Origin: Nephrocerus scutellatus
Taxonomy: Eukaryota > Arthropoda > Insecta > Diptera > Pipunculidae
DNA: 64,000 nucleotides
Reading direction: 5' to 3'
NCBI GenBank assembly: GCA_947095585.1
Contig: OX352762.1
Location: forward strand, 12,441,969-12,505,968
The position numbers were made by a program, and so were the translations under genes. This document shows positions 43,846-56,354 of the stretch, in pieces (position 1 is the first letter of the stretch; each line of letters begins with the position of its first letter). The notes beneath the pieces are model-generated. The model worked only from the letters and a program-made list of their open reading frames with translations, was not told where the DNA came from and did no database searches.

Positions 43846-45545
43846 GGTTAGGTTATGTTTAAGTGGCCGTCAGTCAAAACCGACGCTCTTAGACCAAGAA
43901 GGTACGTTGTGATACCACAAGGATCTAGAAAATCCCATGCCTACTCGTTGAACCAATTGGAGCTTCGAATGAAGCGCAATAGACTATTAATGTCAGTTTG
44001 GGTTAGATCGTTGAATCGTTGGATCTTCCGCCTATTCGAGAGGGCACGGCACGTGCAAAGTAGATGGAGAGTGGTTTCCTCCTCCTCCTCATCCATGCAG
44101 CTTCTGCAGAAATCGTTGGAAAAGACTCCTAGTCTTTCTGCATGCTTGCATATGAGACAGTGTCCAGATATAACACCTATAATGGCACTAATGTGCAGTC
44201 TGTTTTGAGAGATCAAACACTTGGAGCGCTTCTAGCTTGGGTCAGATCTGCTTCGTTGCTATGCAAGTTGTACCGTTTGGCCATCTATAATTAGTTTTAA
44301 TTATAGCATCCCGTTTAAACATGAGTTTGCACGTAGCGATCGGCATGCCTAGTGAACCATATTCAGGCAATAGGGGTAGTGTGGAATGGAATTTGTGGAG
44401 ACTGATTCCATAGACTTTAGCGCAGCCTGGCTATCCGAGAAAATGTGGATATCCTTAACAGATATGACATTACTCTTCAGCTAAGACAAGGCTTCCTTCA
44501 TAGCCATGATTTCCGCTTGGAAAACACTACAGTGATCAGGAAGACGGAAAGAGAGACTTAGATTTAGTCTTTTTGAAAAGACACCTCCGCCAACCCCTTC
44601 ATCAGTTTTCGACCCGTCTGTGTAGAAGTGAATTCATTTATTTTCCAAGTAGATACCTACCTCTTAAGAATACCTGGAGGGGATGGTAACCTGGAAGTTT
44701 TTTGTTGAAGTGGAGCTCCGGAGTCTAAGTTGACTAGTGGAGTCCTGACTGCATTCAGGATAGAAGAGTGGCCGAAATCATTCACGGTCCACTGAGAGAT
44801 TGCTCTGAGGCGAGTAGCCGCGCTTGCAGCCAGGTGTCTGCCGAAGATGTCAAGTGGAACAATGTTGAGCAGAATGTCCAGTGCAGCTGATGGAGTTGTA
44901 CGAAGCGCTCCGGCTCACACAAAGACAAGCTGATCTTTGGACTCTGCTTAGTTTGTCGCGATTGATCGCTTTATCTAATGCAGTCCACCAAACAGCCACA
45001 CTGTATAGCAGAATAGGTCTGACTACTGCTGTGTACAGCCAATGAGTTAAGACCCCATTTTCTTTCTATGGCTTTTTTGCTTGAGAAGAGTGCCACTGTG
45101 GCTTTACGGACTCTTTCTTGTAAGTTGGGTTTCCAGCTCAGCTTCCTATACAGAAATAGACCAAGATATTTGGCCTTTATCGGAGAAAGTCAAACTTGTG
45201 CCCTTGATGGACGGAGGTTTGACGATGGGGATTTTGTGCTTCCTCGTAAAGAGGACAAGTTCGGTTTTTTGGGGGTTCACCCCTAGACCACAATGATCTG
45301 CACAGCTTATTAGCTAATTTAGAGCATTCTGCAGAAGTTCTTTCAAGGTGTGTGGGTGCTTTCCTGAGACGGCTATGGCAACGTCGTCCGCATAGCCGGT
45401 CACTCCACAGCCCTCCCCCCTCAGGCGAACCAGCAGCTCATTCACCGCCAGGTTTCAAAGATGTGGCGACAGGACACCTCCTTGCGGGGTGCCTCTGCTG
45501 ACTAATCTTTTGGCAGACAACAAACCAAGTCTTGAATTTATGATC
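43846..45545 (-). mobile_element. I/LOA-like non-LTR retrotransposon 3' half: RT, RNase H, CCHC-type end
   Basis: Minus strand, in order: R-G-T-P-Q-G-G-V-L-S-P-H-L (about 45.48 kb) and G-Y-A-D-D-V-A-I-A-V-S-G with an intact catalytic box (about 45.37-45.40 kb). T-E-L-V-L-F-T-R-K and the thumb follow (about 45.25 kb down to 44.9 kb). RNase H has Y-T-D-G-S-K and F-S-D-S-Q-A-A (44.4-44.63 kb). The C-terminal zinc-finger-like stretch is C-R-S-C-M-D then H-L-L-C (43.94-44.22 kb). Frameshifts and stops between domains mean it is not intact, but it is the best preserved RNase H-bearing copy here. Clade placement (LOA or I) is inferred from domain order. Confidence 0.82.
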
Positions 45546-45569
45546 CTACTTGTGAGTAGGGGCCTTACG

Positions 45570-45680
45570 AATTCTTCAAATTTTATATACATATGTATCT
45601 CCGATGGACAACACCCCGGGCCACGGGGGTCTCAAAAATGTTTACAAAAAGTGTTCTCCATCGGAGATACACGATAAACA
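45570..45680 (+). repeat. Unit of the 120-bp family
   Basis: TATGTATCTCCGATGGACAA and, 50 bases on, TTCTCCATCGGAGATACACG in the opposite sense. So two half-units face each other here. A T-run of about 22 follows at 45.86 kb. Confidence 0.55.
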
Positions 45681-45899
45681 AACAATAACTGGCACGCGTA
45701 GTCAATATAGAGATATAGTATCGATTCCTCTAAAAAATTGATAGAAATAGGCAAACATTTGAATATCACTGCGAGCAAAAATAAAACGATAAATAAACTC
45801 TTATAATCGAATAAAAAGATAGATATAAGTATAACAGAGAAAACAAAACCAGTCAAATGTTTTTTTTTTTTTTTTTTTTTTTCAAAAATATCCTTCATT

Positions 45900-46590
45900 C
45901 GTTTCCCTGATTAAATTTCGTTTATTTTTAAACAACAATCATCCATAGAAGGAGACTTCAATTGATTTCTTCCCCTTTGAAATCATCTCTTGTTTGCTCG
46001 TCTTCTATCTTGTGGCGATGGATGATCATCCTCATAGAGTGTTACCTGAACTGACCAACAACAACTGTCGCCGGTCGCCGCTGAGCTGCTTGTTTACTCG
46101 ATGATGTCCATTGAAGCGCAAATTATATTATTTGTCGACACAAAGATGGTGAGTGGAGGAACATTATGCAGGCAAATAATCTATTGCGATGTTTGTGCTA
46201 TTTGTCCAGTTGCTCTATCTTCCTCTTCTTCTGCTTCGCACAGCATCAGAGCAACAAACTTTTCGCACACTTTGATAAATTGATGGGATTGATTTTGTCC
46301 ACTAATTGAATGAATTAATGGAATGAATGGCAACGCAGAAAGAAAGTTTCATACTTTGGTGCACATAATGAAAAACTTTTTTGTTGCATATTAAATGAAT
46401 CGCAAACGCAATACGGATGGCTAAACTGTTCCATAATTTATAGCGTGTTACCGATTTGTAGATCAATATACATATATCTATAATTAAAAATCTAAGCTAC
46501 CTTTTGAATATATTTATACTTTTAGTTGATTTTTTATATTCAGGGGACATGAAAATTTTCCAACAAACGTGTGTACATTTGTACGTTTGT
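45900..46590. other. No gene recognised
   Basis: No coding or repeat similarity recognised; the frame at 46101-46283 is short and featureless. Confidence 0.4.
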
Positions 46591-46594
46591 TTGT

Positions 46595-47700
46595 TGGGTC
46601 GTATATCTCGGCTTCTACCAGTCAAAATTTGATGGGACTTGTTTTAAAATAATTGGTTAGCGCTCGGCTTGCGATGGCGTAATTTTTTCATTCATAGCGG
46701 TTACCACCCCTGATAAAACTAAAATAAATACTCAATATACATTATCACTATCGATTTTTTTCAAGCCTAACGGTTGCCAAGTAAAATGATTTTTTCAGTC
46801 TATTTGAGAAATCGCTTATGACTGAATGATCTATCGCTTATGAATGAAAGACCTACATTTAACGTTGCATACTATTAGGCTTCTAAGATAAATTAGTCTT
46901 TAGAATGTATTACAACTAAGTATACATACACGGGGGTGTTTGTAGTCACTCGCATAGCAGAATACATTAGCTCATGTGTCTATAGTAGTGGAAAGTTTTT
47001 GGTAGGAACTCGTATATCTCGGCCAGTCAGAATTTAATGGGACTTGGCACTGTTGTACGTGTTACGAGTTTATGGTGGTCGCATGAATCGTCCTTATGGC
47101 AGATGACTATAGCAACACATATGCCAACCCTTCCGATTTGTGCGTTACAAGATCTTATTGCCCTGTCTCCCTAATTCCTAAGATCCCTGCTACTAGCTGA
47201 ATCGGGTAGCTTGTATGACCTTTTCAGATTTGGATCATCCAGCACTGACTCCATCCTTCATCTTGGATCCGTCAGTTAATATTGTTGCGTCAAATTGCCT
47301 CGTTACTGCCCCATCCTTCCAATTTCTCCCGGCAGGAAACTCGTCGCCGAATGAGGAGTTGAAGTTAAGTTTAAGTTAAGAAAAAAATACTCTATCGCTA
47401 TCGATTTTTTTAAGCCTGAACGTTTGGCAAAGTAAAATGTAGCTTTTTCAGTCATATTAATGAAAGAACTACATTTTACGTTGCATACTATTAGGCTTCT
47501 AAGATAAATTGTCTTTAGACTGAATTACAACTAAATATACATACACGGGTGTGTAGTCACTCGCATAGCTGAATACATTAGCTCGTGTAGTAATGGAAAG
47601 TTTTTGGTAGGAACTCGTATATCTCGGGTTCTACGAGTCAGAATTGAATGGGACTAGTTTTAAAACAATTGTGACTTGTTTAGCGCGTGTGAGCGTGTGG
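46595..47700 (+). repeat. Dispersed ~300-bp repeat, two main copies plus a partial one
   Basis: 46742-47045 and 47391-47660 share CTATCGATTTTTTT, CGTTGCATACTATTAGGCTT, AGTCACTCGCATAGC and GGAACTCGTATATCTCGG in the same order and orientation. A third, partial copy of the last part lies at 46595-46670. Between the two main copies is a reversed RNase H fragment (about 47.05-47.36 kb). No coding frame. Confidence 0.75.
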
Positions 47701-48730
47701 CGCGTGTAAAAAAAAATGAAAAATTTAAAAAAAAAAAAGCTGAGAAGCTCGCTTTACTTTCTTAAATATGTCAGGTAATAGGTGCAAGATGGTGTTAGGG
47801 CCTCGGTCGGGCATGACCGTAGAGCTCCTGCGATGCCGACTTCTGCTGATTGCTGTAACCTGCTGAGTTTGGTGGAATTAAGCGAGTACTTCTTCTTCAT
47901 TGCTGGCCACCAGACTATCTATCCATAGGTAAGAATTGACCCCACAACAGCTGTATTTTTTTTTTTCATGCAGGTCATGAAGAAAGATTTTTACGAAATC
48001 CATTCTGCACATCGGATAAAAGAACATTCGAATCCAGATAGCTCATTACTCTGAAATTAACGATAGATTCCATTACCTTCGATAGAACCGACAACAAAGC
48101 AATAGGACGGTAGTTCGTAGTTGTCGATTTATCACCTTTTTTCGGAACGGGTTGAATATTAGCTATTTTCCAAATTGATGGAAAAAACACTTGACTTCAT
48201 TGAGAGATGAAACAATTTGCTAAGCGGGTTTGCCAAAGTATGATGACATCTTTTCAATACTGATGGCGGAATACCGGCGGGGCCAGTCGCTTTATAGGGG
48301 TAAAGTTCTTTAAGAATCTTTGAAACAATCCGTGGCCGGAAATAGATTTTAGACATACCTGGGCCTAGATTCGGGAGAATTGGAGGGCTTTGGTTAGTTA
48401 AAGGAAGGGTAGACGCACCAACCAAAATTAGAAGCTAAGAGATTAGCTTTCTCAATATCAGTTCTAAAATGAATACCATTAAGAAATAAAGACGGAATAG
48501 ACGAATTATTGTCTGCAAATTTTCTTTTAACCAATGCAGCAAACGACCAAAAGCTTCGACTGTTTGAATCAGAATCCAAAATTTTTCGCATGCTCTCTCG
48601 AATTTTAAGGTCATATATTATTTTGGTCCTTTTTAATATAGCGAAAGCGCCATCCTTGGTTGAAGACCCTACGACTTCCTGTCGATGGTTTTACTGCTGT
48701 CATAGAGGGCCCTTACATGCGGTACTAATT
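47046..48730 (-). mobile_element. RNase H-bearing non-LTR fragment, interrupted
   Basis: Minus strand: an RT thumb-like piece at 48637-48725, continuing at 47800-47957 (where the plus strand reads GCTGGCCACCAGACTATC, as at 3.96 kb). The RNase H start, I-L-T-D-G-S-K-M-K-D-G-V-S-A-G, is at about 47.22-47.33 kb. The colinear family member at 2.7-4.4 kb shows that 47957-48636 (a Jockey-like piece) and 47391-47790 (a 300-bp repeat) are insertions. It is dead. Confidence 0.65.
47957..48636 (-). mobile_element. Jockey-like RT fragment nested in another non-LTR copy
   Basis: Minus strand: I-E-K-A-N-L-L-A-S-N-F (48.46 kb), then P-Y-K-A-T-G-P-A-G-I-P-P-S-V-L-K-R (48.24-48.3 kb). P-V-P-K-K-G-D, N-Y-R-P-I-A-L-L-S-V-L-S-K-V-M-E and G-F-R-K follow at 47.99-48.17 kb. 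A T-run (an A-run in element orientation) sits at its low-coordinate edge, directly after the RT fragment, so the source was truncated or primed internally. No clear target duplication was found. Confidence 0.72.
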
Positions 48731-48739
48731 AAGGTAATT

Positions 48740-49470
48740 CCACGATAACTGCTGCACGTTTCTCATGTTTGGGGCACCCTATACGGTTCCTTTTCTATAT
48801 TCTTTTCTGATTAATTAATTGACTTTTAAGCGATAATCTTAGTGTCTAATTTCTATATCTTATCTTAATTTTATCAATTTTAAAACTAGTAAAATAGCTG
48901 TATATACATAAATTGCAGTTGAATACTGGCGTCACAATCTTTGTTGTAATTAACATACATCAAGCATACATTTTTTAAAGTTTACTCGCTTCTTCGAAGT
49001 AAACACAAACAAATAATACACTACCAACTACCGATGGGACCAGTTTACTCGCACAAACAAATAATACACACTTCCAACTACCAATGTGGCAGGCATCCTC
49101 AAATTGATTAATCGATTTTTATAGAATAAAATAGAATGTTAAACGAATAGCAAAATAATTCACCAAGAAAGTAGAAAGGAAGCGAAAGGTGTAGTTTTTG
49201 CTGTCCCGGTTTTTACATTGATCACATCTGATTTTTCTCCTAAGATTTTAAGCAAAAATAAATCATCAATCAGTTGTGTGGATTCTTTGGAAAGTTAAGG
49301 GTTGCACGTAAAGTAAAAAATGTCCATTAAGAAAATTAAATAAAAATCAAAGTTTTCTGCTTACATTTTGACACAACAATATGGCTTTTCTTCGTTAAAA
49401 TGGGTGGATATGAAGCCATGAGCAGGGGCAGGACTTTCTCTCCCAGTTTCAGAAGAATAAACAAAATTTA
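48740..49470. other. No gene recognised
   Basis: AT-rich DNA. ACAAACAAATAATACAC occurs twice within 60 bp near 49.01-49.07 kb. Nothing else noted. Confidence 0.4.
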
Positions 49471-49473
49471 ATA

Positions 49474-49672
49474 CATCGTTGTCATGGAAGTGCGAAAATT
49501 ATACCAGGAGACTGGAGTTGGTATCATTTTCCAACTACCATGACAACCTTGTATTAAATGTTATTTTATCGTCTGAAATTAAGTCCTTCCCACACAATGA
49601 AATTATCGTACAGTCAGTGTCAGTAAGGATACCAACGCCAGATATAATTTTCGAACTTCCATGACAACGATG
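49474..49672. mobile_element. 199-bp hairpin MITE-like element
   Basis: The terminal inverted repeat is about 30 bp: CATCGTTGTCATGGAAGTGC at 49474 and its near-perfect reverse complement ending CATGACAACGATG at 49672. The interior is also self-complementary (GGAGTTGGTATCATT against AAGGATACCAACGCC). No coding frame and no clear target duplication. Confidence 0.7.
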
Positions 49673-50136
49673 TTCATTGAAGCGTGAAAAATTGGAACTT
49701 CGATATCACCCCTGCATATTACGTTAATTATAATGAATTTTCTAAAATTCGTAATGTGGAAAATGTATCCATTGGATTTCAATAATGATGATGATATTAT
49801 TAAGTTTCCTTACTTCAGCAGAAAGGAGGTTCCGCTCTTACTTTGGAACCTTCTAGCGCACAAAGAATATGTAAATGAATATTTTATGTTTACAAAATGC
49901 CTATGTGTTTGTTGGTCAAATGACATATCAATGAGAGTTTTAACTAACGATGAAAGAATGATTCATTTTAATTAATAATTTTGTTTAATTTGTAGATCAT
50001 TTCATCTTCATTTGCTGTGAGCAGCGTATATTCGATAATAGTTCGGTCGCATTTAACTGCAGTAAGTGCTCTTAAAACTTTAAACAAAAATTGTATTTAT
50101 TTGTTCTTTAAAAAATACGCCTTGATTATGTACATA

Positions 50137-51369
50137 CAGGGTGACTGACGCGAAGTGTTACCAAAACAAAACGCCACAGAATTTTTATTTGTTGATGAAT
50201 TTTATTGAATCAAAGTAAAAAATGTTCACAAATATTTATGCTTTCGAATTGCATTTTCGATTTGGCCGCCCTTAGCCGCGATTATGGCCTTCAAACGGCT
50301 GACAAAGCTATTGCATGCAGCACGATAGGCAGCACGATGGCTCTGCGGTATTTTGGCCCATTCCCGGCGAAGCGCTTGCTTGAGATGATCGGACAATTTG
50401 GTATTTTTTTGTCCCAATCTTGCTCTTCAAAATATTCCAAACCGATTAATCTAGCGGATTTGCATTCGGTGAATTTGATGGCCATTGGGCAGTGGAAATG
50501 AACCGCGGAACGTTGTTTCTCAGCCAATCTTGATTGACGTGCGCTTTATGACTTGGCGCCGAGTCCTGTTGAAATGTCCAGGCTCTGCGGCCGAAATGTT
50601 TTTGTGCCCAAGACTTCAACGCTCCCGCCAACACATGATCCCGATAAATTTGAGCATTTATCTTGATGCCACGGTCCAAAAAAACGAGCGGTGAACGGCT
50701 TTCGGCCGTTACGCCGACCCAAACCATCACCATCGGCGGAGCTTGGTTTCGAGTGGCAATCCGTTGGTCCAAATTTTCAGTAGAACGGCCGGGCAAGTAA
50801 ATCCGGTCGTTTTGCTTGTTCACATATTGCTCAATAACGAACGGTGACTCATCGGAGAAAACCAAATTCGGCAAATCGCCACTTTTTTTGAGCATCGGTG
50901 AGACCATGCGTTTTTTGGAATTTCAAGGCCTTTAGTCCAAGATGATCTTTGAATATGTGCTGCATCCGTTCGAGCGAAATGTTTGCCTCACGAGCCATTT
51001 TTCTGCCGCTACGGCGCGGATTCCGAGTCAATTTGGCCTTCACCTTCCGAATGATATCCGGCGATGTTGCAGTGTGTTTCGGTCCACCATCATGGCATTT
51101 TGCAATGCTGCCAGTATCGTTCACATGCAAATGTTTTAACTGGTTAACAATCTGCAGCTGTGGTTTTCCAGCCAAATACAGAGCAATCACACTATTACGC
51201 TTAAAATCCATTGCAGATAACTTTTTTCTGAATATTTCCTACTAAAATGCTTTTGTACGCTTGTAAACAATGAAATGAACTGTCATTAGTGTAAATTTGA
51301 GCGCTCTGTCATCAATGGTTTGACAGCAATCACAGTCTGAAGTTGGTAACACTTCATGTCAGTACATAT
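50137..51369 (-). pseudogene. Near full-length DD37D (maT-like) mariner, transposase broken
   Basis: The left end is CAGGGTGACTGACGCGAAG, after a TA at 50135-50136. The right end is partly matching (reverse complement ACTGACATGAAGTGTTACC) and eroded. On the minus strand, frame 51211-50849 holds the HTH part (N-S-V-I-A-L-Y-L-A-G-K-P, I-I-R-K-V-K-A). The catalytic region follows in 50907-50446, with F-S-D-E-S-P-F, then F-Q-Q-D. After 37 intervening residues comes the Asp of N-A-N-P-L-D, i.e. DD37D, the maT spacing. Frameshifts separate the parts, and about 33 nt is missing in the HTH region compared with the copy at 56.4 kb. Confidence 0.85.
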
Positions 51370-51372
51370 AGA

Positions 51373-53400
51373 TGTACACAAGCTAATGGGATGTGCACCC
51401 TTATATGCTTAGCACAGCGTGGGCGTTAGGAAATTAGGGAGAGGAAATGATGAGATGTCTATGCACATGAGTCTTAAACGACTGCAGATCATACAAATGC
51501 GGAAACACAGAATCAGGCAATTCATTCCACATAACTATAGTGCGGCTAAAGAAGGAATCTCTGAATTGGTTAGTACGTCCGAAATAGGCCTAATAGTAGA
51601 ACCGTGGGCTCGAGTTGAAGCACGGGTGTAACGAATGGGAATTTTTCGAAATTAAGGCTTTCTAGAGTTCGTAGTGGATTCTGATTTTGCAAACACAACA
51701 TGAGTTCGTTAATTCACATATTACAACTTTGATTAACAAATAGTAAAAGTTCACAAATTTACACTGCTGATTATTTATTATAACACTATTGTTGACTCTA
51801 TCCATATTTAATTTTTTCATATAATTCTGGTTCACTTCCAAATAATAACTTAATGCGATTAACATTTTCTACAAGGTTCTTATCTACCTAGATAATACCA
51901 AAACATACTGGTATAATTCCTCTATATACACTATAGATATAATTCTCTATATACGAGTTCCATATACAAGTTTCAATATGAGGGGAACATATAACTTTTA
52001 TACAGAACTGCACCCAGCCCACTCGCCAACCTCTAACTCACCATCCACCCCACTCACATACACCGAACTGACCGCCAACCCAGTGATCCCTACACTGATC
52101 CCACAACCACAGACTCCCTTCCTCATACTAACCCCAAGCTCTGACCACAAAGCCCTATATACTTCCTATAACCTCGGGTCAAAAAGCACTATACAATGGT
52201 GAAAATTTGATCAAAATCGATCCAGTAGTTTTCAATATTAGCTAAAAAAATAACAGGCGTTGTCCGGCTGTGATTAATATTAGTGCCTATTCTTTTACAG
52301 TGTGTACAATATGTAGAGTGCGATTAAAGATTCCTATGTATTTACATTTTCATAAAAATAAGCAATTATACATTCCATATCTGTTGTTTAAATTCATTCT
52401 TTGGATAATTGTGAAAATTTATTGAGGGTAATATGGGACTGAAGTTTCAAAAAGAATTTTGAATCTATAATGAATGGTTAGCTTTATGGCACTATGGCAC
52501 CAATTTGGCAAATTTAAATGCCTCTCTCGTTTAAATCGACATTAAAAACGTACGTGTTAGAAGCAGAAAGTAGTTTTTTGTCAAAAACAATACGCCCTCG
52601 TATATTTTACATTTTTTACTTTTATTTCTTTGTCTTCTTTGCAATAAATAAATAAATGGCTGTGCCAATTCTAAAAATCAACAACGCATCGGGAATTTTT
52701 GCATCAAAAAATAAAAAGAAATTTCGAATATTGTTCTAATTTAGTTGTAAGCAAATTCGTTCATTGGTGCACGAGAACGAGCGAGCGTATATTTTTTTAA
52801 AAATTCATTCAGAAATAAAAAACCACAAAAACTTGAACACCGTGAGCGCGACACAACAGAGAGGTGTGGGGCAGAGAAATATCAAAAAAAAAACCATAGA
52901 TAACAAACTAAATGTGGTGACAACAACTGTTGTAAAATGAAAATAAATTAACCAACAAACATAGAGATGATAAAAATAAAATGAACGCATAAATGTGGAA
53001 CGTTTGTGCAGCTGAATATGTGCTGAATATGGCAGTTTAGGTCGGTCATTGTGGTGAGGCTTTTGCCATCTTTATTGCCCAACACAGCAGCAGCAAACAC
53101 TTTAAATTTGTAATGCTCTGACTAGTACACGCGTACATTTTACAGTGAGGACAAAAAGTTTCTGACCAAATTTGGTTTCAATGGCACCCCAATTTGAAAT
53201 CTATGTCATTTTTAGGTTAAACTTCGTCCTGAACAATGTTGGAATTTCGGAACAGCAAAAATAGAAGCAGTGCCTTAAATGGTACAATACAGGAGGCGCC
53301 ATTCCACCGCATAATCTACACACTTTTCAGCTTTCCGTTTTGGAATTCTGCCATCCTTTAAAAGTTAACCTGCCTTGGGTGTCAGTCAACTAAACCAGTA
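51373..53400. other. No gene recognised; C-rich stretch at 51.96-52.2 kb
   Basis: 51960-52200 is a C-rich, pyrimidine-skewed tract in otherwise AT-rich DNA, followed by ATCGATCCAGTAGTTTTC. The same kind of ending, ATAAATCCAGTGGTTTAGG, lies at 26.05 kb beside the Helitron-linked array. This suggests a member of the same non-autonomous repeat group. Nothing coding. Confidence 0.4.
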
Positions 53401-53530
53401 TCATGAAACTAAGGCACTAGAAAATACAACAAGTAGAAGTAAATGTAATGCACAAAATTTCAGATCTAGGACGTGTGAATGTTGGTTAAAAGGAACCTGA
53501 AAGAAGTCGAAAAACCCACTTTTCCACTCT
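53400..53530 (-). repeat. Single unit of the 152-bp repeat family
   Basis: TTTCAGATCTAGGACGTGTG, GGTTAAAAGGAACCT and AAGAAGTCGAAAAA match reverse-complement stretches of the 61.55 kb array. Confidence 0.5.
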
Positions 53531-53806
53531 CGTGGAAGAGGAATATCAGGCAAATATTTATTACTTCAATAGATTGATCTGCAGGGATGATACGGTTCGG
53601 TGTATCCTCGTTATCACCTAAAATTTAGATAAACTTGATGGGAATTATTTCACCGCGTAACTTCAAAAAATAAACATAATGTACATGTGGATATTCATTT
53701 ATTTCAATGGTGACATTAATTAGTTCCCCACATTATACTATTAGTGCTATTTGCCTTTATTTTAGAAATTGGATTCCTTAAAAAAATATTTTACTGAGCA
53801 TGTGTA

Positions 53807-53877
53807 TTCGGCGGGAATCGAACTCACACGTACAGTAGCTTCGTGCTGCGGTGCGCGGCTTAGACGACCGGGCTACT
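53807..53877 (-). other. tRNA-like sequence (pseudogene or SINE head)
   Basis: On the minus strand AGTAGCCCGGTCGTCTAAG resembles a tRNA 5' arm with box A, and GAGTTCGATTCCC is a good box B, about 45 bases apart. I could not fold an acceptor stem that closes. It is therefore probably a tRNA-derived repeat head rather than a working tRNA gene. Confidence 0.4.
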
Positions 53878-53879
53878 GT

Positions 53880-56354
53880 TCTAATATCTATCGTTTTTAT
53901 GGAGGTTTTCTTATAACAAGCTTCTTTATATTATTATTCATAGCGTATTTAAAGAAGTTCTGTCCGAAAAGTTCTGTAGAAAAGTACAACAATTTAACTT
54001 CGCTATGATTTTAATCAAAAGCGGTTATGGAACGCCAAAATGCCCTAAATAAACTGACAGAACCCAATAAGGTCACCATGACATGACGGGCATAATGGCA
54101 AACGAGATGGCTGACTTAATGACAAAGGAAATATCGAAGAAAAGTCGATCACAAACACTGCAGTACATAGATAGGTAGATTCGAATACAATTTTCAAGTG
54201 TTCGTCCGCTGCACGCCATTTGTCCTGTATCACTATACTTCGACTTCGACTGTTCATATTCCTCAGATAAGAGACGTCTTCGAGAAATGTGATGTATCTT
54301 CAGTCGACATAACCATTGGTACTGGTACCACAGCAGTAGAGGTGCTTGCGGAGTCGGCGTAGTTCACTGAGTGTACCGCGGCATTTTTGCGACGCTCCCA
54401 AAGCAGTCGCGCTCGCTCACAGGTACCCACCCCAGTGTATGGCCCATAGCCTCCTCTTTCCAACGATAGGCGTGATTTATATTTTCGGCTGGATCTTGCA
54501 CGGACAAACGCTGACATATTGTATTTTTATACTTTTTTATAGGCTTATATGTAAAAATGTATGTAATGTAAAATTTTTACATGTAAGCATTGTCCAAAAT
54601 ATACTTTTTTTTGCTAAATCGATCGATCTTAATAAACACTATACACATAATACGAATCATCGCGCTATAACGTCTGAGTCGTGACCTACACTGTATAGAA
54701 AGAAGCAAGAGCGCCGATTTTGGTCATACTAAGCGGTGTGATTTTAAAGAGGTTTCACGTCAAAAACTGGAAAACTTCTAAGCATTAAGAAATAATGAAG
54801 GGGGCAAAATACATAGATCAACGTAGATCACGGTGTATGTGGCTTGCACACAGCCGATTTAAATATCGTATCGTAGCCTATCGTAAGGAACATAAAATTG
54901 TGCTTTTAATAATTCAAAAAAAGGGGTATTATTAATTTGTTATTATCTAAAAACAACCCAAAAATAATTAGGGAAGAAATTCTAATCATCTCTCGCAGGG
55001 CGAATGCATAAAAAAACTTCCAATAAGTAAATTTCTTCTTCTAATTCCTTTTTCTATTTGAAATAATTATTATCATGGTCTGCGAAGTTGTTGCAACAAA
55101 GTTCTGTATTTTTTAGCCCATGTTTCACACCTCACATTAGTATAACGGTTTTGCCCCCATAGCCGTTACACCTAAATCAAACCGCATATTCATTTCAGTT
55201 TAGAAACCAACTTAATCCTTTGCATCGTAATATTTCTCTCATGTGGTCTACACCAGGCATTAACGTTGAGATGTGATAATTAGTTCACCCAGCCGCCTTG
55301 CCGTTACACTTTAACATTTGTACTACAGGCATCAGATTGAAATCGTTAGGAACCCACAATCCTTGTCGACAGGATGTTTATGTGCGGAGCAGCATCAGAT
55401 ATAGAATTGAACCGCAATTTATGTAGACAGTGCAGAGAAAGTTTTATATAATGGATATATGCAAAGCATTCAAACTACATATGTATTACAAAATTGACTT
55501 TTAATGGATAGAAATGGTTATCATGATATCTAACTAAAAGATTTTTACTTCCAACTACGAACTATGAATTTATTATACAGCTAAAGATGACTTAGTGAGT
55601 GAGTGTGTGATGCTACAATATGGTTCAACAGTCGATATACTCTGCAAATCACAAATTAATGGATATACTGCGTATTATTTTACGCTTTATCGAGTTGAAG
55701 ATATGATATTTTCCTCTTCGAACGGAAAACATTTGAAAGTCTGATTCAAGGAATAACATGTTTCCAAAAATAAATCGTCTTTATAAGACTTGTAATGTTC
55801 TTTTCACACGCCCATAGACGAAAGTGACTGTTTCGTACGCTATAAACTAGCCTCGAAAGTAGCCCATAACAACACTAGTTATGTTATGATATAAACGTCT
55901 TTTGTTATTTACTACAATCTCAGCGAACACATTGCGCATGAGCAAGAATTCTCTTTTGTTTGTCGTTTGTGATTTCTGCTTCTCTCTCGATTTAGCAGAA
56001 AAACCGGTTTGGACGCGTGAAAAATAGCGTACATGACTTGCAGAAAAGTGCTCATCGTAAACTCCACTTTCCTTGCTCGTTCTGTAATATACTATAATGA
56101 ACTGGAATTGAGGATACCAATTAATTCAGGGCATCTCATTTCTCGACCTAACCATTATACCCTCATCTGTAGTACTAATATACTTATAAAATTTCACAGT
56201 TTACTTATGCCTCTTTCGATTACGTAAAACGATACCCGAAACCGTACCCAAGGGTAAGCTACCAAAATTACATGGTTTTCGTGGTGAATGCTTTGCAAAT
56301 AGAACGCCAAACCGAAACTAAAAAATTTAACATGAAAAACAAATTGAGAAATTA
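53880..56354. other. No gene recognised
   Basis: AT-rich DNA with scattered short frames (for example 54263-54517 on the minus strand and 56033-56227) lacking recognisable domains or conserved splice context. Confidence 0.4.

Noticed and set aside
49733..49975. An 80-codon plus-strand frame with several Trp and Cys residues
   Set aside because: AT-driven composition, no recognisable domain, no splice or start context, adjacent to a mariner; not supportable as a gene.
53807..53877. A functional tRNA gene
   Set aside because: Box B is good but I could not form a closed acceptor stem or a normal anticodon arm; kept only as a tRNA-like sequence.
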